A DNA stretch of 64,000 bases, taken from assembly GCA_963824985.1 (NCBI GenBank), contig CAWGRQ010000002.1:103655-167654 (forward strand). Reading direction: 5' to 3'. The stretch comes from JAFNAG01 sp963824985. Its GTDB lineage: Bacteria; Acidobacteriota; UBA6911. How positions within the stretch are numbered: the stretch's first letter is position 1; every line of letters begins with the position of its first letter. The position numbers were made by a program, and so were the translations under genes. Below are positions 37,321 to 46,380 of this stretch, one piece after another. The notes beneath the pieces were generated by a model. It was given only the letters and a program-made list of their open reading frames with translations. It made no database searches and was not told where the DNA came from.

Positions 37321-37614
37321 GACACGGAAACCCGGGGGGAGGCCTCTGCCCTCTCCACGGGACCCGATGATTTATTTGATAATGAAGAGTGCAGCCCTGC
37401 AGATGCAAGGCAGGTCGATCCGGACATCATCCGCGCCCATGAGAAGATGAAGGTGACGCTGGAAGACCGGATTCCCAAGATCATGGCGGCCCGGGAACCC
37501 GATCTGGAATTGTTGCCTCCGCAGCAGAATCTTTTGGTTCAGGCAGGCCGTGCGAAAGCGCTAAACGCATGGTTTAGATGGACTTTTGCGATTCCAAACA
37601 TCCGAATTGACTGA
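37321..37614 (+). pseudogene. Unidentified C-terminal coding remnant without a start
   Basis: This open stretch of 97 codons has strong G/C preference at the third codon position and ends at TGA 37612-37614. It reads as protein: GPDDLFDNEECSPADARQ, VDPDIIRAHEKMKVTLED, RIPKIMAAREPDLELLPP and AKALNAWFRWTFAIPN. The only internal ATG that could start it gives 55 residues and has no clear ribosome site. I do not recognise the family. It is most likely the tail of a gene whose upstream part was deleted at the junction with the GH31 gene. Confidence 0.4.
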
Positions 37615-37618
37615 ACCA

Positions 37619-37680
37619 TCCGCGAAATCCGTGGCGTTTTTGTTTTGATTTCCCCGGAATTGACCCTCACCTTCAATCGA
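37619..37680. repeat. Half-palindrome of the 'ATCCGTGGCGTTTTTG' family
   Basis: CGCGAAATCCGTGGCG, TTTTTGTTTTGATTT and the following CACCTTCAATC match 13131-13195 over about 55 bases in the same orientation. It forms part of the 456-base spacer between GH31 and the activase gene. Confidence 0.75.
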
Positions 37681-37766
37681 ACTCCTCGAGCTTGGGATTA
37701 CCGCGTTGGGAGCGTGACTGTGGTATCATTTTGAGTCACTCCGGCAGGGGGTGGGGAAGGGGTAGA

Positions 37767-38717
37767 TTGGTCTCCGGTAACGTCTTCAATATTGAGCGCT
37801 ATGCCATTCACGATGGTCCCGGCATCCGCACGACCGTCTTTTTGCAGGGATGCCCGCTGCGCTGCTGGTGGTGTCACAATCCGGAAAGTATCTCTCCGGA
37901 CCCGGTCATGACCATGCGGTCCAGCCGCTGCATCCAATGCCGGCTCTGTGTGGCGGCCTGTCCGAATCACGCTCTTTCCATGACCGATGATGAAGTGGTC
38001 ACCGAATCGGCATTGTGCCGGCAATGCTTCGAGTGTGCCGATGCCTGTCCGGCCGAGGCCCGTGAGGTTATCGGCCGGACCATGACCGTGGCCGAGGTCG
38101 TGGGGGAGATAAAGAGGGACGTTTCCTTTTACGATGAGTCGGGAGGAGGGGTGACCTTTTCCGGCGGGGAACCCCTGATGCAGCCTGCATTCCTGCTCGA
38201 ACTTCTCGAGGCCTGCGGGCGGCTGGACCTTCACCGCGCGGTCGACACCTGCGGGTACGCCGGCAGGGATGTCATTCTCAAGGTTGCGGACCAGACGGAT
38301 CTTTTTTTATACGATTTGAAACATATGGATCCGGAGTTGCACAGGGAATATACGGGTGTGAGTAACGAGCCGATTCTCGAGAATCTGCGGGCGCTCTCAT
38401 GCCGCGATGTCCCGATCCGCATCCGCTTTCCCCTGATTCCGGGAATCAACGATGATTGGCACAATGTGGAGCGGCTTGGAAGTTTTTTGCAGAAACTGCA
38501 CCGGGTGTTTTCCGTCGACATCCTGCCGTATCACGACGTCGCGCGCAGCAAGTATCAGCGTTTCGGAATTCCGTATCGGCTTGGCCATGTTCCCGTTCCC
38601 GACCCGGCCCATCTGCGGGATATTGCGGCCATGCTCAGCAGTTGCGGCCTGGTGGTAACCATTGGAGGCAGTGAATATGAACGATCGCGTCCGCAAACTC
38701 AGACAGTCCAGTCATGA
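37767..38717 (+). CDS. Radical SAM glycyl-radical-enzyme activase (HypE/PflA family)
   Basis: This 316-residue enzyme uses SAM and a [4Fe-4S] cluster to place the glycyl radical on the HypD-like enzyme encoded next. The N-terminus reads NVFNIERYAIHDGPGIRTTV, followed by the radical-SAM motif CPLRCWWC (Cx3Cx2C). A ferredoxin insert (CIQCRLCVAACP and CRQCFECADACP) binds two further clusters, as in activases of non-pyruvate glycyl radical enzymes. GGGVTFSGGEPLMQ binds SAM. The start is probably the TTG at 37767, with GGAAGGGG upstream; no ATG is suitable. The stop lies 41 bases inside the next gene, so the two are tightly coupled. Confidence 0.88.
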   Translation: MVSGNVFNIERYAIHDGPGIRTTVFLQGCPLRCWWCHNPESISPDPVMTMRSSRCIQCRLCVAACPNHALSMTDDEVVTESALCRQCFECADACPAEAREVIGRTMTVAEVVGEIKRDVSFYDESGGGVTFSGGEPLMQPAFLLELLEACGRLDLHRAVDTCGYAGRDVILKVADQTDLFLYDLKHMDPELHREYTGVSNEPILENLRALSCRDVPIRIRFPLIPGINDDWHNVERLGSFLQKLHRVFSVDILPYHDVARSKYQRFGIPYRLGHVPVPDPAHLRDIAAMLSSCGLVVTIGGSEYERSRPQTQTVQS

Positions 38718-41037
38718 TGCCAATCCGTCGATCTCTCACGAGCGCGCCGAACTGCTGACGGATTTCTATCTCAAGTACGAAGGCCAGTACTCGGTTCCGG
38801 TGATGAGAGGGCTGCACTTCAAGCATCAGTGCGCGAACAAGACGATTTACATCGGCCGGGACGAACTGATTGTCGGGGAGCGCGGGCCTTTCCCGAAGTC
38901 GGTGTCGACCTACCCGGAGTTGAACTGCCACACGGTCGAGGACCTCGAAATTCTCAACACCCGGAAAATGACCTCCTACTCGGTTCCGCCCGAGGCAATC
39001 GAGGTTTACCGAAGCAAGGTGATCCCTTACTGGCAGAACCGCAGCATGCGGGCCAAGGTGTTCAGCAATATTCCGGAAGAATGGATGGCCTGTTACGAAG
39101 CGGGGATGTTCACGGAATTCATGGAACAACGCGCCCCCGGACACACCACGCTTGACGGAACGATCTACGAAAAGGGGATGCTCGACTTCAAGCGGGAAAT
39201 TGCCAACAGCCTGGCCGGCCTGGATTACCTGAACGATCCGGAAGCCACCGAAAAGGCCGAGGAGCTGAAGGGGATGGACCACTCCTGTGACGCCGCGATT
39301 ATTTTCGCCGAGCGGTACGCCGAGCTTGCGGAAACCATGGCCCGCGAGGAAACGGACGAAGTCTGGAGGCGGGAACTGCTCAAGATCGCCGATGTCTGCC
39401 GCTGGGTGCCGGCCCACGCGCCGCGCGACCTGTGGGAGGCGCTGCAGATGTACTGGTTCGTCCACCTCGGCACGATCACGGAACTCAATGGCTGGGATGC
39501 GATGAATCCCGGGCACCTCGATCAGCATTTGTGGCCGTTTTACGAGCGCGGCCTGGAGGCGGGGACGCTGACCCGGGAGCAGGCCAAAGAGCTGATTTCA
39601 TGCCTGTGGATCAAGTTCAACAATCATCCGGCGCCGCCGAAGGTCGGGGTCACGGCTGCCGAAAGCGGAACGTACAACGATTTTACCAATATCAATCTCG
39701 GCGGGCTGAAACGGGATGGCAGTGACGCGGTGAACGAGGTCTCGTTCCTGATCCTGGAGGTGATCGATGAATTGCATCTGCTTCAGCCTCAAGCCAACAT
39801 TCAGCTAAGCCGCAAAACTCCGGACCATTTCTTGAAGGCGGCTTGCCGCGTGATTCGTAACGGCTATGGCTACCCCTCGGTTTTCAATGCCGACGAAGTC
39901 ATCACCGAACAGATGCGCCTGGGAAAGTCGGTCGAGGATGCACGCGAGGGTGGGTGCAGCGGCTGCATCGAGACCGGCAGCTTCGGCAAGGAAGCCTACG
40001 TCCTGACCGGGTATTTCAACACCCCCAAAGTTCTTGAATTGGCCCTGAACGACGGCGTCGATCCCCTCACAGGCAGGCAGATCGGCCTCAAGACCGGGGA
40101 CCCGCGCGGTTTCAACAACTTCGATGAGCTGTACGATGCCTTCCTCAGGCAACTTCACTTCGTGGTGGATCTGAAGATCCGGGTCAACAATTACATCGAA
40201 CGCATGTTCGCCCGCCACGCGCCGGCGACCTTCCTCTCGGTGGTCATCCATGACTGCATCAGGAAGGGGAAGGACTACTACGATGGAGGCCCGCGGTATA
40301 ACACTAATTACATTCAGTGCGTCGGCATCGGAACGATCACCGACAGCCTCTCGGCGATCAAGAGGCACGTCTTCGAGGAGGCCACGATTCCGATGGGTCG
40401 GCTCCTGGATGCGCTGCGCAATAACTTCCGGGATGAAGAGGCCCTGCGTCTGACGCTTGTGAACAAGACTCCGGCGTTCGGTAACGATGACGACTATGCC
40501 GACAGCATCATGCAGCGTGTGTATGCCTCCCTGTACGATGCCATTGACGGCAAGCCCAACACCAAGGGGACCGAGCACCATCTCGATATGCTCTCGACGA
40601 CCTGCCACATCTATTTCGGGAAGAAGCTCGGGGCTTCTGCCAACGGCCGCTTGGCCGCCTTGCCGGAATCGGACGGAACGTCTCCTTCCCACGGTGCCGA
40701 CCGGCGCGGACCGACGGCGGTGATCCGGTCACTGGGCAAGATGGATCAGTTCAAGTCGGGCGGGACGCTTTTGAATCAGAAATTCCTGCCCAGCGTTCTT
40801 GCCGGGGAGGATGGACTTGCCAAGATGGCAGCGCTGATCCGCAGCTACTTTCGGCTAGACGGCCACCATATTCAGTTCAACGTTGTGGATGCCGTGACGC
40901 TGCGCGATGCCCAGAAACATCCGGACAACTACCGGGATCTGCTGGTGCGCGTGGCGGGATACAGCGATTATTTCGTCGATCTGGACATTTACCACCAGGA
41001 GGAAATCATCGCGCGCACGGCGCAGGAGAGGATGTAG
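38677..41037 (+). CDS. hypD: Glycyl radical enzyme, trans-4-hydroxy-L-proline dehydratase
   Basis: This 786-residue enzyme would convert trans-4-hydroxy-L-proline to pyrroline-5-carboxylate by radical dehydration in an oxygen-free cytoplasm. The thiyl Cys430 and Glu432 lie in GGCSGCIETGSFG and the radical Gly761 in RVAGYSDYF. As I recall the Clostridioides difficile HypD active site (Asp278, Ser334, Asp339, Phe340, Cys434, Glu436, Tyr450, Thr645, Gly765), every residue is found here exactly four positions earlier: Asp274, Ser330, Asp335, Phe336, Cys430, Glu432, Tyr446, Thr641, Gly761. This is much stronger than general family similarity. The ATG at 38677 follows GGAGG by eight bases. The activase is immediately upstream with a 41-base overlap. 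No proC (the usual next step) is in the window. Confidence 0.88.
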   Translation: MNDRVRKLRQSSHDANPSISHERAELLTDFYLKYEGQYSVPVMRGLHFKHQCANKTIYIGRDELIVGERGPFPKSVSTYPELNCHTVEDLEILNTRKMTSYSVPPEAIEVYRSKVIPYWQNRSMRAKVFSNIPEEWMACYEAGMFTEFMEQRAPGHTTLDGTIYEKGMLDFKREIANSLAGLDYLNDPEATEKAEELKGMDHSCDAAIIFAERYAELAETMAREETDEVWRRELLKIADVCRWVPAHAPRDLWEALQMYWFVHLGTITELNGWDAMNPGHLDQHLWPFYERGLEAGTLTREQAKELISCLWIKFNNHPAPPKVGVTAAESGTYNDFTNINLGGLKRDGSDAVNEVSFLILEVIDELHLLQPQANIQLSRKTPDHFLKAACRVIRNGYGYPSVFNADEVITEQMRLGKSVEDAREGGCSGCIETGSFGKEAYVLTGYFNTPKVLELALNDGVDPLTGRQIGLKTGDPRGFNNFDELYDAFLRQLHFVVDLKIRVNNYIERMFARHAPATFLSVVIHDCIRKGKDYYDGGPRYNTNYIQCVGIGTITDSLSAIKRHVFEEATIPMGRLLDALRNNFRDEEALRLTLVNKTPAFGNDDDYADSIMQRVYASLYDAIDGKPNTKGTEHHLDMLSTTCHIYFGKKLGASANGRLAALPESDGTSPSHGADRRGPTAVIRSLGKMDQFKSGGTLLNQKFLPSVLAGEDGLAKMAALIRSYFRLDGHHIQFNVVDAVTLRDAQKHPDNYRDLLVRVAGYSDYFVDLDIYHQEEIIARTAQERM

Positions 41038-41990
41038 CCGTCCCCGCTCCATGCACGACCGGGATGACAAAAACCTGACGCCTCCTCGGGGCGGGATCAA
41101 TTTGCCCCTGTTTCAAAAATGAGCTTTTAGACGGTACGGCCGAGGCGGGGCTAAAGATTCCCAGTCCCTTCCTGGGGCCCAGCGCCGAAGGCGCCATGGA
41201 GTGCGGCGGCACGGCCTGAACCTTATACGCATCTTCATGCTGGCAAAAATAAACGTTTTTGTGCCGCGCCGTCGGCGCTCGTTCCCGAGCCATCCCATTC
41301 CCGGCCTTACGGCCGGGCCTGGGTACTGCCGGCTTCGGGCCTCGGGCATGCATGTCCGTGGGTCAATCGAACGCCCGTATCACCTGTGGCCAAAATCAGG
41401 AGCCATGCCGCGATGCTCACAAAATCCAGGCGCGAAGCGCCGGCAGTACCCAGACCCGCGCGTCAGCGCGGGGTAGGGAGTGGTTGAGAAATGAGGCCCG
41501 CAAGGGCCGGCACCCGCCTCCAGCCAGTTTGTCTGTCGCATGCAAGATGCGTATAAGGTTCAGGGCACGCCGCCGCTTTTACCATTCCCTGCTTGGAAAG
41601 CGGCGCCGTGGCGCCGCACTCCAAGGCGCTGCGCGCGATATCGTAATTTTCGTGCGTCACAGGGTGCGCCCCGGGCGCGTAAGGAGCTGCTCCGAAAATA
41701 GTCTGGGACCGCGCGCGTCCCGCGCGCATGGTCTGTGGAATCATGCGCACATGCGGGCGAGACGCCCGTGTTCCCAGGGCGCCGATCCCGATCCCCGCAC
41801 CGGATAAGACCTGCCGGGCTTGAAGAGCTCGGTTTGCGGGTCATATTCGTTGACTTGTGACCGTGACCGCCTGTACATTGACCTCAATGAGTCTCCAGCC
41901 ACAGCATGTCTGGCAAGCGCGAATCCGCTCGTAGGTCCGCAGTTGTGTCGGGGATCCTTTCGCATGTTTACCGTGGAGGCGCCGCGAATA
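41038..41990. repeat. Repeat-dense intergenic region
   Basis: There is no convincing gene in these 953 bases. Imperfect inverted arms of about 37 bp at 41202-41238 and 41539-41576 (left GCGGCGGCACGGCCTG, right ending CACGCCGCCGC) enclose about 300 bases. Inside is a 218-base repeat (41323-41540) that recurs inverted at 63645-63867. A GCGTCAC-type repeat lies at 41650-41700. The promoter of the S9 peptidase gene must lie near the end. Confidence 0.7.
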
Positions 41991-44309
41991 ATGAATTCGG
42001 GAAATTGTCCGGGGAGACTGGGTATTGTGGTTCTCTTCCTGATGGCACCGGCATTGCTGCGTTCGCAGGGGACGGTGGCGGATTATGAACGGGCACGAAA
42101 TCTGAGAGCTCAAACCCAGGGACTCGTATACGACAGCGTCGAGCGCGTTAACTGGCTGGAGCAGAGCCACCGTTTCTGGTACCGGAAGACGGTAAAAGGG
42201 GGAAACGAGTTCTTTATCGTGGATGCGGATACGCTCGGCAAGCAGCGCGCTTTCGATCACGAGAAACTGGCCTCGTCGCTGTCGTCGGCCACCGGGCAGC
42301 GATACACAGGCAGGACTCTCCCGTTCTCCGGCTTTTCCTTCGTCGATTTCAACCTGGCCATCGAATTCCAGGCCGCCAACGCGCGTTGGAAGTGCGAGCT
42401 CTATTCCTATATCTGTGCCAGAGCCGCCGCCGCGGAACCGTTGCCGGGAACCGGTGACCTGGCCATTGGAATACCGCCGGCCAGAGCGGGCGCATTGCCG
42501 GAGGAACAACAATCGATGATTTCCCCGGATGGAGGTCTGGAAGCCTTCATCCGAAACTTCAACGTGTGGCTGCGTGGGCGGGACGACGGGAGGGAATTTC
42601 AGTTGAGCTGGGATGGATCCGAGGCCGACTACTATTCCTTGAACCTGCGGTGGTCGCCCGACTCGAGAAAGCTGGCGGCGTTCCGCACCAGGATAGGGTA
42701 CCGGCGGCTGGTCCACTACGTTGAATCCTCCCCATCCGACCAGATCCAGCCCAAGTACTCGACGATTCAATATAACAAGCCGGGGGACGTCATCGACGTC
42801 AACATGCCCGTTCTGTTTCTTGTGGCGGAGAAGAAGCGGGTCCCGATCGACAACCGGCTCTTCCGGAACCCGTTCGCGAACAGCCAGATCCGATGGTGGC
42901 GTGACAGCCGGGCTTTCACCTTCGAGTTCAATCAGCGGGGCCACCAGGTCTACCGCGTGATCGAGGTGGATGCCGCGAGCGGCCGGACCCACGCCCTGAT
43001 CAGCGAAGAAATGCCGACGTTCTTCTGTTACTCGAGGAAACGATTCCGCTTCGACCTGAACGACGGTAAGGAGATCATCTGGATGTCGGAGCGGGATGGC
43101 TGGAATCACCTGTACCTGTATGACGGCAGCGCCGGGACGGTCAAGAATCAGATCACCCGAGGGCCTTGGGTCGTGCGCGGAATAGACCGTGTGGATGAGG
43201 GCAGGCGGCAGATCTGGTTTCGAGCGAGCGGGATGACCGCAGGCAAGGACCCGTATCTGGTTCATTATTATCGGATCAATTTCGACGGTACGGGACTGGT
43301 GGCGTTCACCCAGGAGAACGGGAATCATGCCATCTACTTTACTTCGGGCGGCAGGGGTGCCGGCGGGAGCGGGAGTGCATTCGGGGGGACGACCAGCTTT
43401 TCCGCGGACATGATGTATTATGTCGACAGTTACTCTCGGATTGATCTGCCCCCCGTGCTGGAACTCCGCCGCACAATTGACCAGAAACTGGTCATGGAGG
43501 TTGAACACGCGGACATGCAGGACCTGGTAAAATCCGGCTGGTTCGGGCCGGAGGTGTTTACGGCCAAGGGCAGAGACGACACGACCGACATCTGGGGCGT
43601 CATCTTCAGGCCGCGGAACCTGAATCCATCGCGGAAGTACCCGGTCATTGAGTACATCTACGCCGGCCCCCAGGATTCCTTTGTACCCAAGACCTTCAGC
43701 GCTTACAATCCCATGCAATCACTCGCCGAACTCGGTTTCATCGTCGTGCAGATTGACGGCATGGGGACCAGCAATCGGTCCAAGGCTTTCCACGACGTCG
43801 CCTGGAAAAATCTGGGCGATGGCGGATTTCCCGATCGAATTCTGTGGCATGAGGCGGTTGGCAGGAAATATCCGTATTACGACATCTCGCGAGTCGGGAT
43901 CTTTGGCACTTCCGCCGGCGGGCAGAACTCCATGGGCGCCCTGCTGTTTCACCCGGAATTCTATACTGTGGCGGTTTCGAATTCCGGCTGTCACGACAAT
44001 CGCCTGGACAAGATCTGGTGGAACGAGCAATGGATGGGATATCCGGTCGGGCCCGAATACGCCGCCGCCTCAAACGTCGAAAACGCTTACAAGCTTCAGG
44101 GCAAGCTGTTGCTGGTGGTCGGCGAACTGGACACCAATGTCGACCCCGCTTCCACCTACCAGGTGGTGAACGCCCTGATCAAAGCAAAGAAGCACTTCGA
44201 CCTCCTCGTTGTGCCGGGAGGAGAGCATGGCGCCGGCGGAGAGTATTCGGATCGCAGGCGGAATGACTTTTTTGTGCGTCATCTCCTTGGTGTCGAGCCG
44301 CCGGACTGA
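41991..44309 (+). CDS. S9 family peptidase (dipeptidyl-peptidase IV-like), exported
   Basis: This 772-residue serine peptidase has a signal peptide (LGIVVLFLMAPALLRSQG). A beta-propeller domain to about residue 510 carries LRWSPDSRKLAAFRTR and IWMSERDGWNHLYLYDG. The hydrolase domain has nucleophile Ser641 in VGIFGTSAGGQNSMGAL, Asp714 in VVGELDTNVDPASTY and His746 in PGGEHGAGGEY. These enzymes remove dipeptides or cleave short peptides in the periplasm or outside the cell. The ATG at 41991 is preferred for its signal peptide and a GGAGG site; ATG 41964 is an alternative. Unlike the S9 gene at 4556-7482 it is intact. Peptide release could supply hydroxyproline for the neighbouring HypD, but that link is inference. 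Confidence 0.9.
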   Translation: MNSGNCPGRLGIVVLFLMAPALLRSQGTVADYERARNLRAQTQGLVYDSVERVNWLEQSHRFWYRKTVKGGNEFFIVDADTLGKQRAFDHEKLASSLSSATGQRYTGRTLPFSGFSFVDFNLAIEFQAANARWKCELYSYICARAAAAEPLPGTGDLAIGIPPARAGALPEEQQSMISPDGGLEAFIRNFNVWLRGRDDGREFQLSWDGSEADYYSLNLRWSPDSRKLAAFRTRIGYRRLVHYVESSPSDQIQPKYSTIQYNKPGDVIDVNMPVLFLVAEKKRVPIDNRLFRNPFANSQIRWWRDSRAFTFEFNQRGHQVYRVIEVDAASGRTHALISEEMPTFFCYSRKRFRFDLNDGKEIIWMSERDGWNHLYLYDGSAGTVKNQITRGPWVVRGIDRVDEGRRQIWFRASGMTAGKDPYLVHYYRINFDGTGLVAFTQENGNHAIYFTSGGRGAGGSGSAFGGTTSFSADMMYYVDSYSRIDLPPVLELRRTIDQKLVMEVEHADMQDLVKSGWFGPEVFTAKGRDDTTDIWGVIFRPRNLNPSRKYPVIEYIYAGPQDSFVPKTFSAYNPMQSLAELGFIVVQIDGMGTSNRSKAFHDVAWKNLGDGGFPDRILWHEAVGRKYPYYDISRVGIFGTSAGGQNSMGALLFHPEFYTVAVSNSGCHDNRLDKIWWNEQWMGYPVGPEYAAASNVENAYKLQGKLLLVVGELDTNVDPASTYQVVNALIKAKKHFDLLVVPGGEHGAGGEYSDRRRNDFFVRHLLGVEPPD

Positions 44310-44355
44310 ACATTCCCAATTTCCCTTTGCGGCCTTGCGTCTTTGGGTTCTGCAG

Positions 44356-46161
44356 TTAAGCATCGGCTAAACAGGAGCCGAGTTCGAGCCACCGAAACCA
44401 GATCGGGTGATTGGCCTTGTACCACTCGAGGATCTCACGGAGTTTCACCTGATCTTCCAGCGGAATCACGTCATGGGGAATCCTCTTGAAGTGAAGTCTG
44501 ATGCCGTTATCCCCAAAATACTCAAGAGCCTCCGTGCAGAGGGTCTGCAGTTCGTTCCGAATCCTGCCTGAGTCCGAGATGGTCACTCTGCGCTCCTTGA
44601 AATCCTCTCCACGAAGAAACCGGTTGAGCAGCGGGTTGAAAATCAGCCGGCTTTTCGGGAGCGGCTCCAGGAGGCGAAGGGTGAAGCCCGTCCGTTGATC
44701 GCCCCGGGTCGTCGACAGGCGCACGGTCACTTTGAAAGTATCATCTGCCAATTGACGGATCCCGGGAGCCCCTGTGTAGGGATCCGGGAGCATGTACCCC
44801 GAAAGGGCCATGACATTCCACTTTTTGTGGGGGAAAAAATCGTCTGCGGCGAGAGTCCCCTTCTTCAAAGGTATCCCGGCTGTTTTCGCCTGCAGGATAT
44901 TGGTGCGATAGCGCTCGATGGTGCTCGCATCGAGTTTTTTGTCAAAGATCTTGCCCAGTTGATCTCCGAAGTCCGGAGCATTCGGATCCAGGGTCATGAT
45001 GAGGGGCTCGCGATCATAACTCAATTCGAATGTCGACGAAAACACGGCGAGGGACACATCGAGCCCGAGGATCGGATACAGGCTGGCCGCCTGCATTCCC
45101 TCGGCCGATGCCGCATAGCCGTCCACGATGAACACATGGAGCTCACCCTTGCCGTCCTTCCATGTTCCCACCTGAAAGGACGGGGCATAGGTTCCCGATT
45201 CCGTAAACACCTTATGCCCGTTGGGCAGCTCCCAGCCGTCCTCTATCAAGTCGACCCCCAAGGACTGCCACTCCTGCCACAGCTTGCCGATGCGGGTTTC
45301 GCGACTCTTGCCGCGCAACGTCCACACGTGCACATTTTCATTCCTGATGCCTGGATAGCTGAGGCCGATCGACTGGAGTACTTTGATCCGCGGCGTGAAG
45401 AAGTTGATCAACAGAGACTGGGCGACCGCATCATCCACGACTTTGCGCGGCAGGACGAGGTTCCCCATGTAACCTTCATAGGGCTTGGTGATGCACAGGG
45501 GCTGGTCAAAAACATGAAGCACGGTCATCGGCCCGGTCGCGGCTCCCTGCGCGAACCGGGACGTATTTTCGAGTGTGTCAATCGCCGTACCCCACACGGT
45601 GATCCCGGCGTCGTTGATATCTCGATGGAAATCGTCCCAGGTGTACCGGGTGGAATTGATCAGCTGGTGAATTCTGACCTCCAGGAAACGGGCCACCTGG
45701 GGCCTTGCGTATACTCTGCCGAAACCCAGCAGCGGATTGGATCCCATTTCCGGCGTTTCCCCGGCCTTGGGCATCAAACCTTCCCCCAGGCAGACCATGA
45801 TCGCGTGATTCTCCGGGAGGGAACGGGACAAATACCAAAGAGACTCGCTCATGGCGTATGCGGAAATCGCGTCGGCGTCCTTCTTTACCTGGTTCAAACC
45901 CTTCTTGTCGAGCCGGCGGCCCTCGCCGTACCGTCCGAACAGCTGCGTACCCAATGCCGTTACCGCAGCGGTCATCATGAACATCCGCTCCATTTTGTCG
46001 TCCACGAAGGAGATGCTGTCGCTCAATCTCGCTTCCTGCCCGCCGCGGATCCATTCCACGTCGACATCCTCCAGCCACAGGTGGAATCTGCCCAAAAGCG
46101 GGCTGGTGTCAAAGGCCCACTGAGCGACCCGATTTCTCTGTTCCATGGTTTGCTGGTCCAT
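44356..46161 (-). CDS. Unrecognised 601-residue cytoplasmic protein
   Basis: I do not recognise this family. The ATG at 46161 has a strong GGAGAGGAGGAG upstream, and the larger open frame before it is not protein-like. There is no signal peptide or membrane segment. Conserved-looking text includes WAFDTSPLLGRFHLWLEDVD, SLPENHAIMVCLGEGLMPKA, RYTWDDFHRDINDAGITV, HVFIVDGYAASAEGMQAA and PLIMTLDPNAPDFGDQLGKI. The middle part has enzyme-like Gly/Asp turns, but no catalytic motif could be named. It is transcribed alone, convergent with the S9 peptidase gene (44309) and divergent from the thioredoxin-like lipoprotein gene (46381). A multi-domain cytoplasmic enzyme is possible. Confidence 0.75.
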   Translation of the reverse strand: MDQQTMEQRNRVAQWAFDTSPLLGRFHLWLEDVDVEWIRGGQEARLSDSISFVDDKMERMFMMTAAVTALGTQLFGRYGEGRRLDKKGLNQVKKDADAISAYAMSESLWYLSRSLPENHAIMVCLGEGLMPKAGETPEMGSNPLLGFGRVYARPQVARFLEVRIHQLINSTRYTWDDFHRDINDAGITVWGTAIDTLENTSRFAQGAATGPMTVLHVFDQPLCITKPYEGYMGNLVLPRKVVDDAVAQSLLINFFTPRIKVLQSIGLSYPGIRNENVHVWTLRGKSRETRIGKLWQEWQSLGVDLIEDGWELPNGHKVFTESGTYAPSFQVGTWKDGKGELHVFIVDGYAASAEGMQAASLYPILGLDVSLAVFSSTFELSYDREPLIMTLDPNAPDFGDQLGKIFDKKLDASTIERYRTNILQAKTAGIPLKKGTLAADDFFPHKKWNVMALSGYMLPDPYTGAPGIRQLADDTFKVTVRLSTTRGDQRTGFTLRLLEPLPKSRLIFNPLLNRFLRGEDFKERRVTISDSGRIRNELQTLCTEALEYFGDNGIRLHFKRIPHDVIPLEDQVKLREILEWYKANHPIWFRWLELGSCLADA

Positions 46162-46380
46162 CGCCCTCCTCCTCTCCGTTGCCGTCAGGTCGAAAAAGCG
46201 TCCGCTGGATCCTCTGTGTCTTATCGTTCGATCAGTGGCGGGAAATCCCAGGAATTCCCGCTGCGGATATGGTACTGCAGATGGTGCGGAAAGCGCCCGT
46301 GCAAAGTTGGCCACGGTGCTTGTCTTGCCAGATCGAGCCGCTGCATATAACATGCGCGGTGGGACAGGAGTGAGTTGAGG

